Shown here in pieces: positions 17,972 to 26,439 of a DNA stretch of 64,000 nucleotides. The position numbers and the translations under genes are program-made. The DNA is from a gamma proteobacterium symbiont of Ctena orbiculata (GTDB lineage Bacteria > Pseudomonadota > Gammaproteobacteria > Chromatiales > Chromatiaceae): assembly GCA_003058495.1 (NCBI GenBank), contig QBVC01000012.1, forward strand, positions 62,001 to 126,000, given 5' to 3'. The number at the start of each line of letters is the position of its first letter. Position 1 is the first letter of the stretch. Below the pieces are notes generated by a model. That model worked only from the letters and a program-made list of their open reading frames with translations, was not told the origin of the DNA and did not search any database.

Positions 17972-18892
17972 TTAGCTTGTGACTCCAGGCAGCAACAGGC
18001 TCAGATAGTGATCGGCCAGCAGCAGGGTGAAGAGCAGGCTCAAGTAGAGAATGGAAAAGGCGAAGGTCTTCATGGCGTGTTCGCGACCGTCGCTGCGCAA
18101 CAACCTGACGGCATGGTAGATGAAGAGAGAGCCCAACAGGACCGCGCCGCAGAGATAGAGATAACCGCTCATCTGAATGACGAAGGGGAGCAGGGTGACC
18201 GCCAGCAGCATAATGGCGTAGATCAGTATCTGCTGTTTGGTGAAGTCGATGCCGTGGGTGACCGGGAGCATCGGCACATCGGCCTTGGCGTAGTCGTCGC
18301 GGCGGTGGATCGCCAGCGGCCAGAAGTGGGGAGGGGTCCAGACAAAGATGATCAACAGCAGCAGAAAGGATTCGATGGTGACCTCGCCGGTGATGGCGCA
18401 CCAGCCGAGCAGGGGCGGGGCGGCCCCGGCCAAACCGCCCCAGACGATGTTCTGCGGCGTGTTGCGCTTCAGATAGAGGGTGTAGATGACGGCGTAACCG
18501 ATCAAGGCGAAAAAGGTAAGCAGGGCGGTCAGCGGATTGACCAGGAAGTAGAGCAGGAGCATCGAAATCGCGCCCAGCAGCAGGGCAAAGCTCAGCGCAT
18601 GGGGGGTGTCCATGTGGCCGCTGGGTATGGGACGCCAGCTGGTTCTGTCCATCATGGCATCGATGCGCTGATCGATGACATGGTTGATCACCGCCCCCGA
18701 GGCGGCGGCCAGGGAGATGCCGAGCAGACCGAAGAGCAGCGGCTGCAAGGGCGCTAGACCATCGTGGGAGAGCAGCATGCCGACCAGTGCGGTAAAGGCG
18801 ATGAGCAGCACGACCTTGGGTTTGGTCATCTCGTAGTAGTGGCGCCAGGCAAAGCTGACGCCCTGCTGGGTCGAAATATTACTGATGGCCAT
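17972..18892 (-). CDS. cyoE: Protoheme IX farnesyltransferase (heme O synthase)
   Basis: UbiA-type membrane enzyme that farnesylates heme B to heme O. The 306-residue protein has about nine membrane helices. The first prenyl-binding motif is ASGAVINHVIDQRIDAMMDRT and the second is RRDDYAKADVPMLP. Further typical parts are TKPKVVLLI and WTPPHFWPLAI. AAGGAGG lies before ATG 18892. It overlaps the preceding gene by 14 bases. Heme A synthase (ctaA/cox15), normally just upstream in this cluster, is absent. Confidence 0.95.
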   Translation of the reverse strand: MAISNISTQQGVSFAWRHYYEMTKPKVVLLIAFTALVGMLLSHDGLAPLQPLLFGLLGISLAAASGAVINHVIDQRIDAMMDRTSWRPIPSGHMDTPHALSFALLLGAISMLLLYFLVNPLTALLTFFALIGYAVIYTLYLKRNTPQNIVWGGLAGAAPPLLGWCAITGEVTIESFLLLLIIFVWTPPHFWPLAIHRRDDYAKADVPMLPVTHGIDFTKQQILIYAIMLLAVTLLPFVIQMSGYLYLCGAVLLGSLFIYHAVRLLRSDGREHAMKTFAFSILYLSLLFTLLLADHYLSLLLPGVTS

Positions 18893-19520
18893 AGCGACCT
18901 CCTTGAGCCCAGTTTTCAGAGGCTTTGAGTAGTTTTTCCAGATCCTGAAGGATCTCTTTGGAACTGTTCTTGGTGGTGTCGTGTTTCATCATCAGATCAC
19001 CCCGGGGATCGATGAGAAAAATAGGTATCGCCTGTTCCGACAATTGCAACGGAAACAGCGATTCGACGCCGCCGCGCTGGCTGCTGTCGGCGATCAGCAG
19101 CTGGGTGCCTTCGAGTCCTCCCAGATTGGGCAGCTCGAGACGGCCGTTGGCATCGGGCATGAGAATCAACAGGCGGGCGATACGCTGACGATTTGCCGCG
19201 GTGGCGCGGCGGAGTTGGCGAACCAGGATCAGGATCTCGATGCAGGCGGCATCGCACCCGCCCTCGCTGACCAGGGTCATGCTCCACATATCCTGCACGG
19301 ACTGCCAGTCGAACCAGTCGCCCGCCGCTGTCTGCAGTCGCAGTGACTCGACGGGCCTCGGCGGATCGATCAGCTCACCGTGATTGGTGCGTCCCATGGG
19401 CAGCCATTGGGGATTGAGAAAGAGCACCCAGGCGGCAATCATCGGCAGGGCGAAGAGTGCGATCAACAGCCACAGGGAGGCAAGAGAGCGCGGCCTGTCG
19501 TTGTCCACGAGGCTGGTCAT
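18879..19520 (-). CDS. Cox-cluster membrane protein (SCO-like fold, no CxxxC)
   Basis: 213 residues with one N-terminal membrane helix (LWLLIALFALPMIAAWVLFL) and a periplasmic thioredoxin-like part (MTLVSEGGCDAACIEILILVRQLR, later IPIFLIDPRGDLMM). It occupies the position of PA0111 in the Pseudomonas cox cluster, between SURF1 and the heme enzymes, and is likely to help oxidase assembly. The CDAAC pair matches the SCO CxxxC spacing only loosely. Its ATG overlaps the SURF1 stop by 4 bases. Confidence 0.8.
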   Translation of the reverse strand: MTSLVDNDRPRSLASLWLLIALFALPMIAAWVLFLNPQWLPMGRTNHGELIDPPRPVESLRLQTAAGDWFDWQSVQDMWSMTLVSEGGCDAACIEILILVRQLRRATAANRQRIARLLILMPDANGRLELPNLGGLEGTQLLIADSSQRGGVESLFPLQLSEQAIPIFLIDPRGDLMMKHDTTKNSSKEILQDLEKLLKASENWAQGGRYGHQ

Positions 19521-20254
19521 CGGCTGGCTCCTTGCGCTTCCGTCTTGTGCAGGGAGAGACGCAACCAGACCAGCAGGGTGATCAGGGCGAAGGCGAACCA
19601 TTGCACGGCATAGCCGATGTGCATCATGTCGCTGACCCGGGGATGGGGCCATTGACGGACGAAGCCGTGCCCGTCCCCGGGCGACTGCAGGATGACGAAG
19701 GGGAGGATCTCGAGGCCCGACCAGCCACTGAAATGGTCCAGGGTGAGAAAGGGCCAGCGGGGAGGTTTGGCGCCCGGTCCGGCGTCGTCCTGGCGCAGTT
19801 CGATGGCCGGAGGCCGTGGAATCCTGACCTCGCCCTCCACCCTCACCGTCTCTTCCATTTCCGCCTCGAGCAGGGCCCGGTCAAGCTGATCATGGGCGAT
19901 CCAGCCACGGTTGATCAGCACCACGCCGGCATTCTCAAAGAGTTGCAATGGGGTAATGAGATGGTATCCGGTTTTGCCCTGATGCTTGCGGTTTTCGATC
20001 AAGATGCTGCGCTGGTTCAGATAGCGTCCCTGGGCTTCTACCTTGCGAAACAGCAGCTGTTCCGCATCCGGCAGGGGGCCGTTGAGCGACAGTTGGGGCT
20101 GCTTGCGCCGCATCTCCAGGGCCGAGCCCTGGCTGCGCTTCTGTTCCGCGCGATCGAGCTGCCACAGTCCGAGGCCGAAAAACAGGGGCGCCAGTATTAC
20201 CATGATTACTGTAGGGATAGCCTGGGCGCGAAATTGACGGGTGCTGCTGGTCAT
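19517..20254 (-). CDS. SURF1 family oxidase assembly protein
   Basis: Assembly factor for cytochrome c oxidase, probably for heme insertion into subunit I. 245 residues with an N-terminal helix (TVIMVILAPLFFGLGLWQLDRA) and a C-terminal helix (MHIGYAVQWFAFALITLLVWLRL). It has the SURF1 signatures RKHQGKTGYHLITPL and VLINRGWIA. The operon continues into the next gene through an ATGA overlap. Confidence 0.93.
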   Translation of the reverse strand: MTSSTRQFRAQAIPTVIMVILAPLFFGLGLWQLDRAEQKRSQGSALEMRRKQPQLSLNGPLPDAEQLLFRKVEAQGRYLNQRSILIENRKHQGKTGYHLITPLQLFENAGVVLINRGWIAHDQLDRALLEAEMEETVRVEGEVRIPRPPAIELRQDDAGPGAKPPRWPFLTLDHFSGWSGLEILPFVILQSPGDGHGFVRQWPHPRVSDMMHIGYAVQWFAFALITLLVWLRLSLHKTEAQGASR

Positions 20255-20334
20255 AGGGACTATAGTGATATTATCTGTTCCTGTTACTGCGGTATCGGCA
20301 GGCTGACTCTTTCAATTCCGGACCGGGAGATATC

Positions 20335-20559
20335 ATGGACATCATTTTCAAACTACCGGTGCTGCTGGTCTTGGCATTCATTCTCTTCTCCCTGTTTCAG
20401 GGAATGTACTACATGGCCAAAGATGACGGCAGGAACGAAAGCACCCGTGTGGTCCGCGCATTGACCCTGCGGGTGGTGTTGTCATTACTGCTGTTCATCA
20501 TTCTCATGGTGGGTTACTTCTTCGGTCTTCTCCAGCCTCATGGCCTGTTACCGCAATAG
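20335..20559 (+). CDS. DUF2909 twin transmembrane protein
   Basis: 74 residues with two membrane helices around a short charged loop (MAKDDGRNESTRVVRALTLR). It matches the DUF2909 'twin transmembrane protein' found in the cox clusters of Pseudomonas (PA0109 position). It faces opposite to the rest of the cluster and ends 4 bases from the end of coxC. GGGAG precedes the ATG. Its role is unknown. Confidence 0.85.
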   Translation: MDIIFKLPVLLVLAFILFSLFQGMYYMAKDDGRNESTRVVRALTLRVVLSLLLFIILMVGYFFGLLQPHGLLPQ

Positions 20560-20563
20560 GGGC

Positions 20564-21436
20564 TCAGAGCCAGTAGACGAAGACAAACAGTCCCAACCAG
20601 ACCACATCTACGAAGTGCCAGTACCAGGCTACTGCCTCGAAGGCGAAGTGGTTGTGGGCGCTGAAGTGGCTCTTCATGCTGCGTCCGAGAATCGCCATCA
20701 GCATCACCGCGCCCATGGTAACGTGGAAGCCGTGAAAGCCCGTTAACATGTAGAAAGTGGAACCATAGGCGCCGGTTTCCAGGGTGAGGTTCAGATCGGA
20801 ATAGGCATGACCGTATTCGTAGGCCTGAAAACCGACGAAGAGCAGACCCAGTGCAATGGTGGCGATCAGTCCCCAAACCAGCTGTTTCTGATTATCAATT
20901 TTCAATCCCCAGTGAGCCCAGGTGATCGTGGCGCCGCTGGTGAGCAGGATCAGGGTGTTGAGTGCTGGTATGCCCCATGCCCCCATCGGTTGAAAGTCAC
21001 CCCCCAGTTCACCGGGTCCGTGCGAGGGCCAGACGGCCTCGAAACCGTTGTAGAGTATCTCATTGGTAACACCGAGATAGCCTTCTCCGCCCAGCCAGGG
21101 CAGGGCGATGTTGCGGATATAGTAGAGCGAGCCGAAAAAGGTGAGAAAGAAGAAGACCTCGGAGGCGATAAACCAGAACATGCCCATGCGGAACGAGGTA
21201 TCGACCTGCTTGTTATAGCAGTCGCTCAGATTCTCGCCGATCACATCGCGGAACCAGCCGTAGAGCAGAACGAAAAAGAGCAACAGCCCCGCGATCACCA
21301 GGAAGCTGCCGATGGAGACCCCGTTCATGGCCAATGCGCCACCGAAAAGGGTCATCAGCAGGGAGGCCATGCCAATGATAGGCCATGGACTGGGCTCGGG
21401 TATGAAATAGTCCCCGCTATGTTCCTTTACCGACAT
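20564..21436 (-). CDS. coxC: Cytochrome c oxidase subunit III
   Basis: 290 residues, seven membrane helices, no redox cofactor. The pattern is typical: PSPWPIIGMASLLMTLFGGAL, WFRDVIGENL, FRMGMFWFIASEVFFFLTFFGSLYY, GATITWAHWGLK, TGFHGFHVTMGAVML, and the end VAWYWHFVDVVWLGLFVFVYW. The conserved membrane Glu lies in ASEVFFF. It is the last gene of the leftward DUF2244-coxB-coxA-ctaG-coxC run. Confidence 0.96.
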   Translation of the reverse strand: MSVKEHSGDYFIPEPSPWPIIGMASLLMTLFGGALAMNGVSIGSFLVIAGLLLFFVLLYGWFRDVIGENLSDCYNKQVDTSFRMGMFWFIASEVFFFLTFFGSLYYIRNIALPWLGGEGYLGVTNEILYNGFEAVWPSHGPGELGGDFQPMGAWGIPALNTLILLTSGATITWAHWGLKIDNQKQLVWGLIATIALGLLFVGFQAYEYGHAYSDLNLTLETGAYGSTFYMLTGFHGFHVTMGAVMLMAILGRSMKSHFSAHNHFAFEAVAWYWHFVDVVWLGLFVFVYWL

Positions 21437-21503
21437 GCTGATGCTCCTCTGGTTGTAGATCTTATTGTCATAGTCAATCTGTTGGCTTTATGTTGTCTGT
21501 TGG

Positions 21504-22112
21504 TCACTTATCTTGATTTGCCGCGATTAGCTGCGGAGAGTCACTCTTCCTCTCTCCCTGTTCTTCCTCTTTCAGGCGCATGAAGCTATACGAGAGGGTC
21601 AACGAGTTGATCTCCGGTGGCAGATCCGCGGAGACCATGAAGCGCAGCGGCATGGTTGTCTCCTGGCTGCCCTCGAGCCGCTGCTTGTTGAAGCAGAAAC
21701 ACTCCATCTTGCTGAAATAGGGCGTTGCCTGCCAGGGCGCCACGCTCGGTATCGCCTGACCGGTTACCGAGGCACTGCTGCGGTTGCGGGCGTGAAAGTT
21801 GATCTCGTAGGTCTGGCCGGGATGGACACGCATCTTGGCGGTCTCGGCGCTGAACTCCCAGGGCAGGTTCGGATTGACCGTGGTGTCGAACTTCACCGTG
21901 ACCCAGCGGTTCTCGTCCACACGATCCGTGACCTGGGCTATCTTACCGATCTCGCCGCGTTGGGCGAGAGATTGGGTCCCGGTTATCTGGCAAAAGAGAT
22001 TGTAGAGGGGGACCAGGGCAAAGCCGAAGCCGAACATCGCCACCACCACGAGGGAGAGTATCAGTGTGGTGCGACGATTCTTGCTTCGGTTGTCAGCCAT
22101 GGATTCACTCAT
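21504..22112 (-). CDS. ctaG: Cytochrome c oxidase assembly protein CtaG/Cox11
   Basis: Delivers copper to the CuB site of subunit I. 202 residues, one N-terminal membrane helix (TLILSLVVVAMFGFGFALVPLY), and the copper motif MECFCFNKQ. The C-terminal part carries LPPEINSLTLSYSF. Its ATG overlaps the stop of the small upstream gene (ATGA). A second ATG four codons in (MADNRS) is an alternative start. Confidence 0.95.
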   Translation of the reverse strand: MSESMADNRSKNRRTTLILSLVVVAMFGFGFALVPLYNLFCQITGTQSLAQRGEIGKIAQVTDRVDENRWVTVKFDTTVNPNLPWEFSAETAKMRVHPGQTYEINFHARNRSSASVTGQAIPSVAPWQATPYFSKMECFCFNKQRLEGSQETTMPLRFMVSADLPPEINSLTLSYSFMRLKEEEQGERKSDSPQLIAANQDK

Positions 22113-22261
22113 TGCATTGCCTGGGTGCCGACAACGCGGAAAATACCGCTCCAGAATGGAAAGGAGGTGATGAGAAAAAAGAGTGCCAGTCCAGCCAGCC
22201 CCCAGGCCAGGCGCACGTTCTTTCGTCTCAGTTCGGGTGTTTGGTATTCAGGTATTCGCAT
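22109..22261 (-). CDS. Small cytochrome oxidase assembly protein
   Basis: 50 residues beginning MRIPEYQTPELRRKN. One membrane helix (LAWGLAGLALFFLITSFPFW) is followed by SGIFRVVGTQAMQ. It lies between coxA and ctaG, where a small single-helix 'cytochrome oxidase small assembly protein' is often present in proteobacteria. Overlap with ctaG through ATGA supports real translation. It is too short to be picked by many gene callers. Confidence 0.8.
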   Translation of the reverse strand: MRIPEYQTPELRRKNVRLAWGLAGLALFFLITSFPFWSGIFRVVGTQAMQ

Positions 22262-22276
22262 TGGCTTTTGAATCTC

Positions 22277-23872
22277 CTACTTGATTTGAGGCGCCACGGT
22301 CCAGGTGTGGAAAGCCGGAGGCGAGTCGAGCTCCCACTCCAGGCCTTTCGCCCCTTCCCAGGCCCGCTTCTCTGCCTTCTTGCCGCCGCGGATGGTCTTG
22401 ATGATGATATAGAGAAACAGCAGGTGGCTGAGACCGAAGACCATCGCGCCGATGCTCGACACCACGTTGAACTCGGTAAAGATCATATTGTAGTCGACGA
22501 TCCTTCGCGGCATCCCGGCGAGGCCGAGGAAGTGCTGCGGGAAGAAGGTGATATTGAAGCTGATCACATTGATCCAGAAAAAGAGTTTTCCCAGCTTCTC
22601 GTCATACATGTGCCCGGTCCACTTCGGCAGCCAGTAGAAGACCCCGGCAAAGAGGCCGAATACCGCCCCCGGCATCAGCACATAGTGGAAGTGGGCGACC
22701 ACGAACATGCTGTCGTGGTACTGCATGTCCGCGGGCACCACCGCCAGCATCACCCCGCTCAAGCCACCGAAGGTGAACATCAGCACAATGCCCACCGCGA
22801 ACAGCATCGGGGTCTCGAAGGTCATGGCGCCGCGCCACATGGTGGCGATGAAGTTGAAGATCATCAGTCCCACCGGTATCGAGATCAGGATGGTGCCGAT
22901 CATGAAATAGGTGACCGCACCCAGGGACATGCCGATGGTGTATTGGTGGTGGGCCCACACCACCATGCCGATGGTGGCCACTGCGAGCATCGCGCCGACC
23001 ATCGATTTATAGCCGAACAGGGGCTTGCGGGCGAAGGCAGGGATGACATGGGATAGCACGCCGATGGAGGGCAGTAGCAGGATGTAGACCTCGGGGTGGC
23101 CGAAGAACCAGAACAGATGCTGGAACAGCACCGGATCGCCACCACCCGCGGCGTCGAAGAAGCTGGTGCCGAAGTGGCGGTCAAACAGCAGCATGGTGAC
23201 GCCCCCCGCCAGCACCGGCACCACCAGGATCAGCAGGAAGGCGGTAACCAGCCAGGTCCAGCAGAACATCGGCATCTTGAACAGTGACATACCCGGGGCA
23301 CGCATATTCAACAGGGTGACGATAATGTTGATCGAGGCCAGCACCGAGGAGATACCCAGCAGGTGGACGGCGAAGATCAGGAAGTCCATCGACATGCCGA
23401 CCTGTACCGACAACGGGGGATAGAGGGTCCAGCCGGTGTTGATCTGGGTGCCGCCGCCGGGGAAGAAGGGCACAACGAAGGAGAGAATCAGCATGGTCGC
23501 TGCGGCGGGAAGCACCCAGAAGCTGAGGTTGTTCATGCGCGGCAGGGCCATGTCCGGGGCGCCGATCATCATCGGGATCATCCAGTTGGCGAGTCCCGCT
23601 GCCGCCGGCATGACCGCGCCGAAGATCATGATCAGGGCATGGTTGGTGACCAGGTTGTTGTAGAGGTCGGGATCGAGCATCTGGATACCCGGCATGAACA
23701 GCTCCATGCGGATCAGCATGGCGCTGGCGCCGCCGAGGAAGAGCATGGTCAGTGCGAACAGCAGGTAGAGGGTGCCGATGTCCTTGTGGTTGGTGCTGAA
23801 GAGCCAGCGTTTCCAACCTTTCGGGGCATCGTGGTGATGGGCCTCATCATGGCTCAGAGTCGTTGTACTCAT
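22277..23872 (-). CDS. coxA: Cytochrome c oxidase subunit I
   Basis: Catalytic subunit of an A-type heme-copper oxidase that reduces O2 and pumps protons. 531 residues with twelve membrane helices. The CuB region is LFWFFGHPEVYILLLPSIG, with the His-Tyr pair and the proton-channel Glu of A1-type enzymes. The heme region is VVAHFHYVLMPGAVFG. The N-terminus is His-rich (DEAHHHDAP). GAGGAG lies before ATG 23872; the open frame upstream overlaps coxB and is not used. Confidence 0.97.
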   Translation of the reverse strand: MSTTTLSHDEAHHHDAPKGWKRWLFSTNHKDIGTLYLLFALTMLFLGGASAMLIRMELFMPGIQMLDPDLYNNLVTNHALIMIFGAVMPAAAGLANWMIPMMIGAPDMALPRMNNLSFWVLPAAATMLILSFVVPFFPGGGTQINTGWTLYPPLSVQVGMSMDFLIFAVHLLGISSVLASINIIVTLLNMRAPGMSLFKMPMFCWTWLVTAFLLILVVPVLAGGVTMLLFDRHFGTSFFDAAGGGDPVLFQHLFWFFGHPEVYILLLPSIGVLSHVIPAFARKPLFGYKSMVGAMLAVATIGMVVWAHHQYTIGMSLGAVTYFMIGTILISIPVGLMIFNFIATMWRGAMTFETPMLFAVGIVLMFTFGGLSGVMLAVVPADMQYHDSMFVVAHFHYVLMPGAVFGLFAGVFYWLPKWTGHMYDEKLGKLFFWINVISFNITFFPQHFLGLAGMPRRIVDYNMIFTEFNVVSSIGAMVFGLSHLLFLYIIIKTIRGGKKAEKRAWEGAKGLEWELDSPPAFHTWTVAPQIK

Positions 23873-23885
23873 ATCTCGTTCTCCT

Positions 23886-25028
23886 CTATCTGGCCTGTTT
23901 GACGTCTGCAGGCTGCACGACATCACCCGTATTGTTATCCCAGGCATTGCGTTCGTAGGTAACGATCGCCGCGATCTCCAGGTCGTTCAGCGAGTTCCAG
24001 GGCTGCATCGCCGTGCCCTCCTTGCCGTTAAGCACGATATTCAGATGATCAGCGATCGGTCCGATGGTGAGGGCTGAGCCCTTGAGGGCGGGGAAGGCGG
24101 GGGGCAGACCCATGCCCGTTGCCTGGTGGCAGGCGCCGCACTTTGTCTCGTAGAGGGGTTTGCCCTTGGCCATCAGTTCATCCATGCTCCAGGTCTTGTC
24201 GGCGCTTGCCTCGGCCGCGGCGGCGATCTTGACCGCCTTTTGGTCATCCACCCAGGCCGCGAACTTCTCCTGGGAGACCGACTCCACCACGATCGGCATG
24301 CGCGAGTGCCAGGTACCGCAGAGCTCGGCGCACTGGCCGCGGAAAACGCCTTCCCGGTTGAGCTCGGCCCAGGTCTCGGTGACGTAGCCGGGGATGGCAT
24401 CCTTCTTCACCGCCAACTCGGGTACCCAGAAGGCGTGCAGGACATCCGCCGAGGTATGGAGGAAGCGGATCTTCACCCCGGTGGGCAGCACGAGACGGTT
24501 GTCTACCTCTCTCAAATAGAGATCGCCGGACTCCTCCTCCGGTACATAGCGACTCTCCACTTTGATATCGTGATCCAGGTAGTCGAACTCCCACCACCAC
24601 TGGTGGCCGGTCACCTTGACGTCCATGATGTTCTCTTCCTTGGGCACATCCCAGACCTTTTTCAGCACCGCGTCCGCTTTTCCGGCTATGGTCAAATCCA
24701 CCCCCAGCACCATCACCGGCACGATGACCCAGGACCAGTTGCCGAACCAGGAGTTGTGGAATTCCTGGTCGGCCTCGTAGCCCCGGCTCTTGCGATGAAA
24801 ATAGAGCGAGTAGAAGACGATTGCGAAGACGATGCACAGGAGAAAGGTGGCGATACCCATGGTCATCATATGGATATCGAAGATCTCCTGGGCGACATTG
24901 GCCGCGGGCTCGGGGAAATTGAGACCATATTCAGCCGATACACTACCCGTCGCCAGCAGCAATGCGGCTGCCAACACCCTGTCTTTGCCCAATAATGAAC
25001 GGTTGGTCTGTTTGTTTTGATTCTGCAT
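23886..25028 (-). CDS. coxB: Cytochrome c oxidase subunit II with C-terminal cytochrome c
   Basis: 380 residues: signal sequence, two membrane helices, CuA cupredoxin domain and a fused cytochrome c domain. CuA ligands are visible in RGQCAELCGTWHSRMPI, and the electron-entry aromatics in TGHQWWWEFDY. The C-terminal heme site is CGACH, with an axial Met in GTAMQPW. The fusion makes this a caa3-type (or cao3-type) oxidase. It lies between DUF2244 and coxA. Confidence 0.96.
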   Translation of the reverse strand: MQNQNKQTNRSLLGKDRVLAAALLLATGSVSAEYGLNFPEPAANVAQEIFDIHMMTMGIATFLLCIVFAIVFYSLYFHRKSRGYEADQEFHNSWFGNWSWVIVPVMVLGVDLTIAGKADAVLKKVWDVPKEENIMDVKVTGHQWWWEFDYLDHDIKVESRYVPEEESGDLYLREVDNRLVLPTGVKIRFLHTSADVLHAFWVPELAVKKDAIPGYVTETWAELNREGVFRGQCAELCGTWHSRMPIVVESVSQEKFAAWVDDQKAVKIAAAAEASADKTWSMDELMAKGKPLYETKCGACHQATGMGLPPAFPALKGSALTIGPIADHLNIVLNGKEGTAMQPWNSLNDLEIAAIVTYERNAWDNNTGDVVQPADVKQAR

Positions 25029-25033
25029 ACCGA

Positions 25034-25513
25034 TCAGACGCCCTCGATTGCGTTTTTTAGTTTGTTGGCGAGCATCTCTCGCTCCTCTTCCAGCAGGTTC
25101 TTTCCTATTTCAATGTATTCGCCATGAGATCCGATCAGCAGGCGGCTTGGATACCAGCCTTTCGGATCCTGGTTTTGAATGATCTTCAACCAGGCCTTGT
25201 GAAAACACTTCTCTCCCCGCTGGCCACGGTTGTCGCTGACCCTTACATGGGTGGCATCGATATGGATGAATTCCCGGGTATGGGCACAGCAGCTTTGGCA
25301 GTAGATGGCAACGCCGACGATGAGAATCTCAAGGCCGGTGAAGGGAATTACCAGCCAGGCGCCGAGGGAGAGGAAGTAGAGACCAACCAGTGAGATGCAA
25401 AATGCCAGCAACAGGAACAGCCATTTCGACTGATTCCAGGTCAGGTTTCTGTTGGGTTGGACAACGAGTACAGCTTCGTCGCTATCACTTGTTTGGGGTG
25501 CCCTAAGGACCAT
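25034..25513 (-). CDS. DUF2244 family membrane protein
   Basis: 159 residues with two adjacent membrane helices (WLFLLLAFCISLVGLYFL and LGAWLVIPFTGLEILIVGVAIY) and a soluble C-terminal part. It matches DUF2244, a family often first in proteobacterial cox operons. Its role is not established. It is separated from coxB by 5 bases and is the first gene after the FNR-box region. Confidence 0.88.
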   Translation of the reverse strand: MVLRAPQTSDSDEAVLVVQPNRNLTWNQSKWLFLLLAFCISLVGLYFLSLGAWLVIPFTGLEILIVGVAIYCQSCCAHTREFIHIDATHVRVSDNRGQRGEKCFHKAWLKIIQNQDPKGWYPSRLLIGSHGEYIEIGKNLLEEEREMLANKLKNAIEGV

Positions 25514-25563
25514 TTGACATCCTGCAGTTTGCTCTGACGGCCGATACTGCCTGGCGTCGCTTG

Positions 25564-25577
25564 TTGATCCAGATCAA
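25564..25577. promoter_or_regulatory. FNR/ANR box (perfect)
   Basis: TTGATCCAGATCAA matches the TTGAT-N4-ATCAA consensus exactly. It is 51 bases upstream of the first gene of the cox operon. This position suits an oxygen-responsive regulator of the CRP/FNR family. Confidence 0.8.
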
Positions 25578-25585
25578 TTGGTTTA

Positions 25586-25599
25586 TTGACCTGGATCAA
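25586..25599. promoter_or_regulatory. Second FNR/ANR box (one mismatch)
   Basis: TTGACCTGGATCAA has one deviation from the FNR consensus. Its centre is 22 bp (two helical turns) from the first box, so two dimers could bind on the same face. Confidence 0.7.
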
Positions 25600-25713
25600 A
25601 AGAATATGACAAACATGGGGCTAAAGGCAATAACTAAGTTCTCTTCTCAGCTGGAGACAAGGCACTGATAATTAATTAGAAAAATTGAATATAGCGAATT
25701 TGTAAAACGAAAT

Positions 25714-25739
25714 GGCGGGTTTTGCCGGAAAAATCCGCC
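25714..25739 (-). terminator. Likely terminator of the FmdE-like gene
   Basis: A 10-bp stem (one G-T pair) at 25714-25723 and 25730-25739 with a 6-base loop, followed on the minus strand by a T-rich tract. It sits about 76 bases after the stop at 25815. Confidence 0.55.
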
Positions 25740-25814
25740 CGCAGTGATCACCCGGTGAATAAAGCCACAGATATAATGATGGAAATCAGCCTGGTTTCTG
25801 CTCGCTGCGAAGTC

Positions 25815-26348
25815 TCAACAGCGGCTGAGTCGGGGGTTTGGAAAGGCCTCTTCGAGATCGAGGGACCAGATCTCCTCGGTCATTGACTCCTTGAGGGTTT
25901 CCAGGCGCTCGAGCTGTTGCTTGCTGGCCTCGTTGCTGTCGATCCTGTCGAGCAGTTGAAGAAACTCCGGGGAGACGATGCCCGGGGCCAGCTTCAGCTG
26001 CAGGCGATGCCTGCCGTCACTCAGCCGCCAGCTGTAGTCCATATCGCTCACGCAGCGGGCATCGGTGGTGGCGCAGGTCAATTTAAAACGTCCCCCGGAG
26101 ACACAGCCGGTGACATATTCGATGGTGTCCCTCACGCCCGGCCCCGGGTGCCCGCTTTCGATGACCAGATCCTGGCGTTCCCAGGTCCGCTCAGCGGAGA
26201 GCAGCCTGGCGGCATACTGCAGCATCCTGAAGGCGAGGGCACAGCCCCAGTAGGCGTTGCCCTGATGGAACTTCAGCGCATCGCCGTAGTTCAGGATCAG
26301 GGGCGCGCCATGGTCGTTGATTTGAAGCTCTTTGTTTCCCATTTTCAT
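25815..26348 (-). CDS. FmdE-like domain protein
   Basis: 177 residues. The N-terminal half resembles the FmdE domain: FHQGNAYWGCALAFRMLQYA followed by VRDTIEYVTGCVSGG, the position where FmdE proteins have 'CxxDa...vtGCtxG'. The first His and Cys are partly conserved. The family is named after a formylmethanofuran dehydrogenase subunit, but bacterial members have mixed or unknown roles. GGAG precedes the ATG. No C1-pathway or molybdenum genes are next to it. Confidence 0.6.
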   Translation of the reverse strand: MKMGNKELQINDHGAPLILNYGDALKFHQGNAYWGCALAFRMLQYAARLLSAERTWERQDLVIESGHPGPGVRDTIEYVTGCVSGGRFKLTCATTDARCVSDMDYSWRLSDGRHRLQLKLAPGIVSPEFLQLLDRIDSNEASKQQLERLETLKESMTEEIWSLDLEEAFPNPRLSRC

Positions 26349-26439
26349 CCGCTCCTTCCTCGGATCTATTATAATTCGATAAGTAGAATAAAGCTTAATT
26401 GCAAGCGAGTCTGTCTATGACTGTCGTGGTCTGGTGGTG

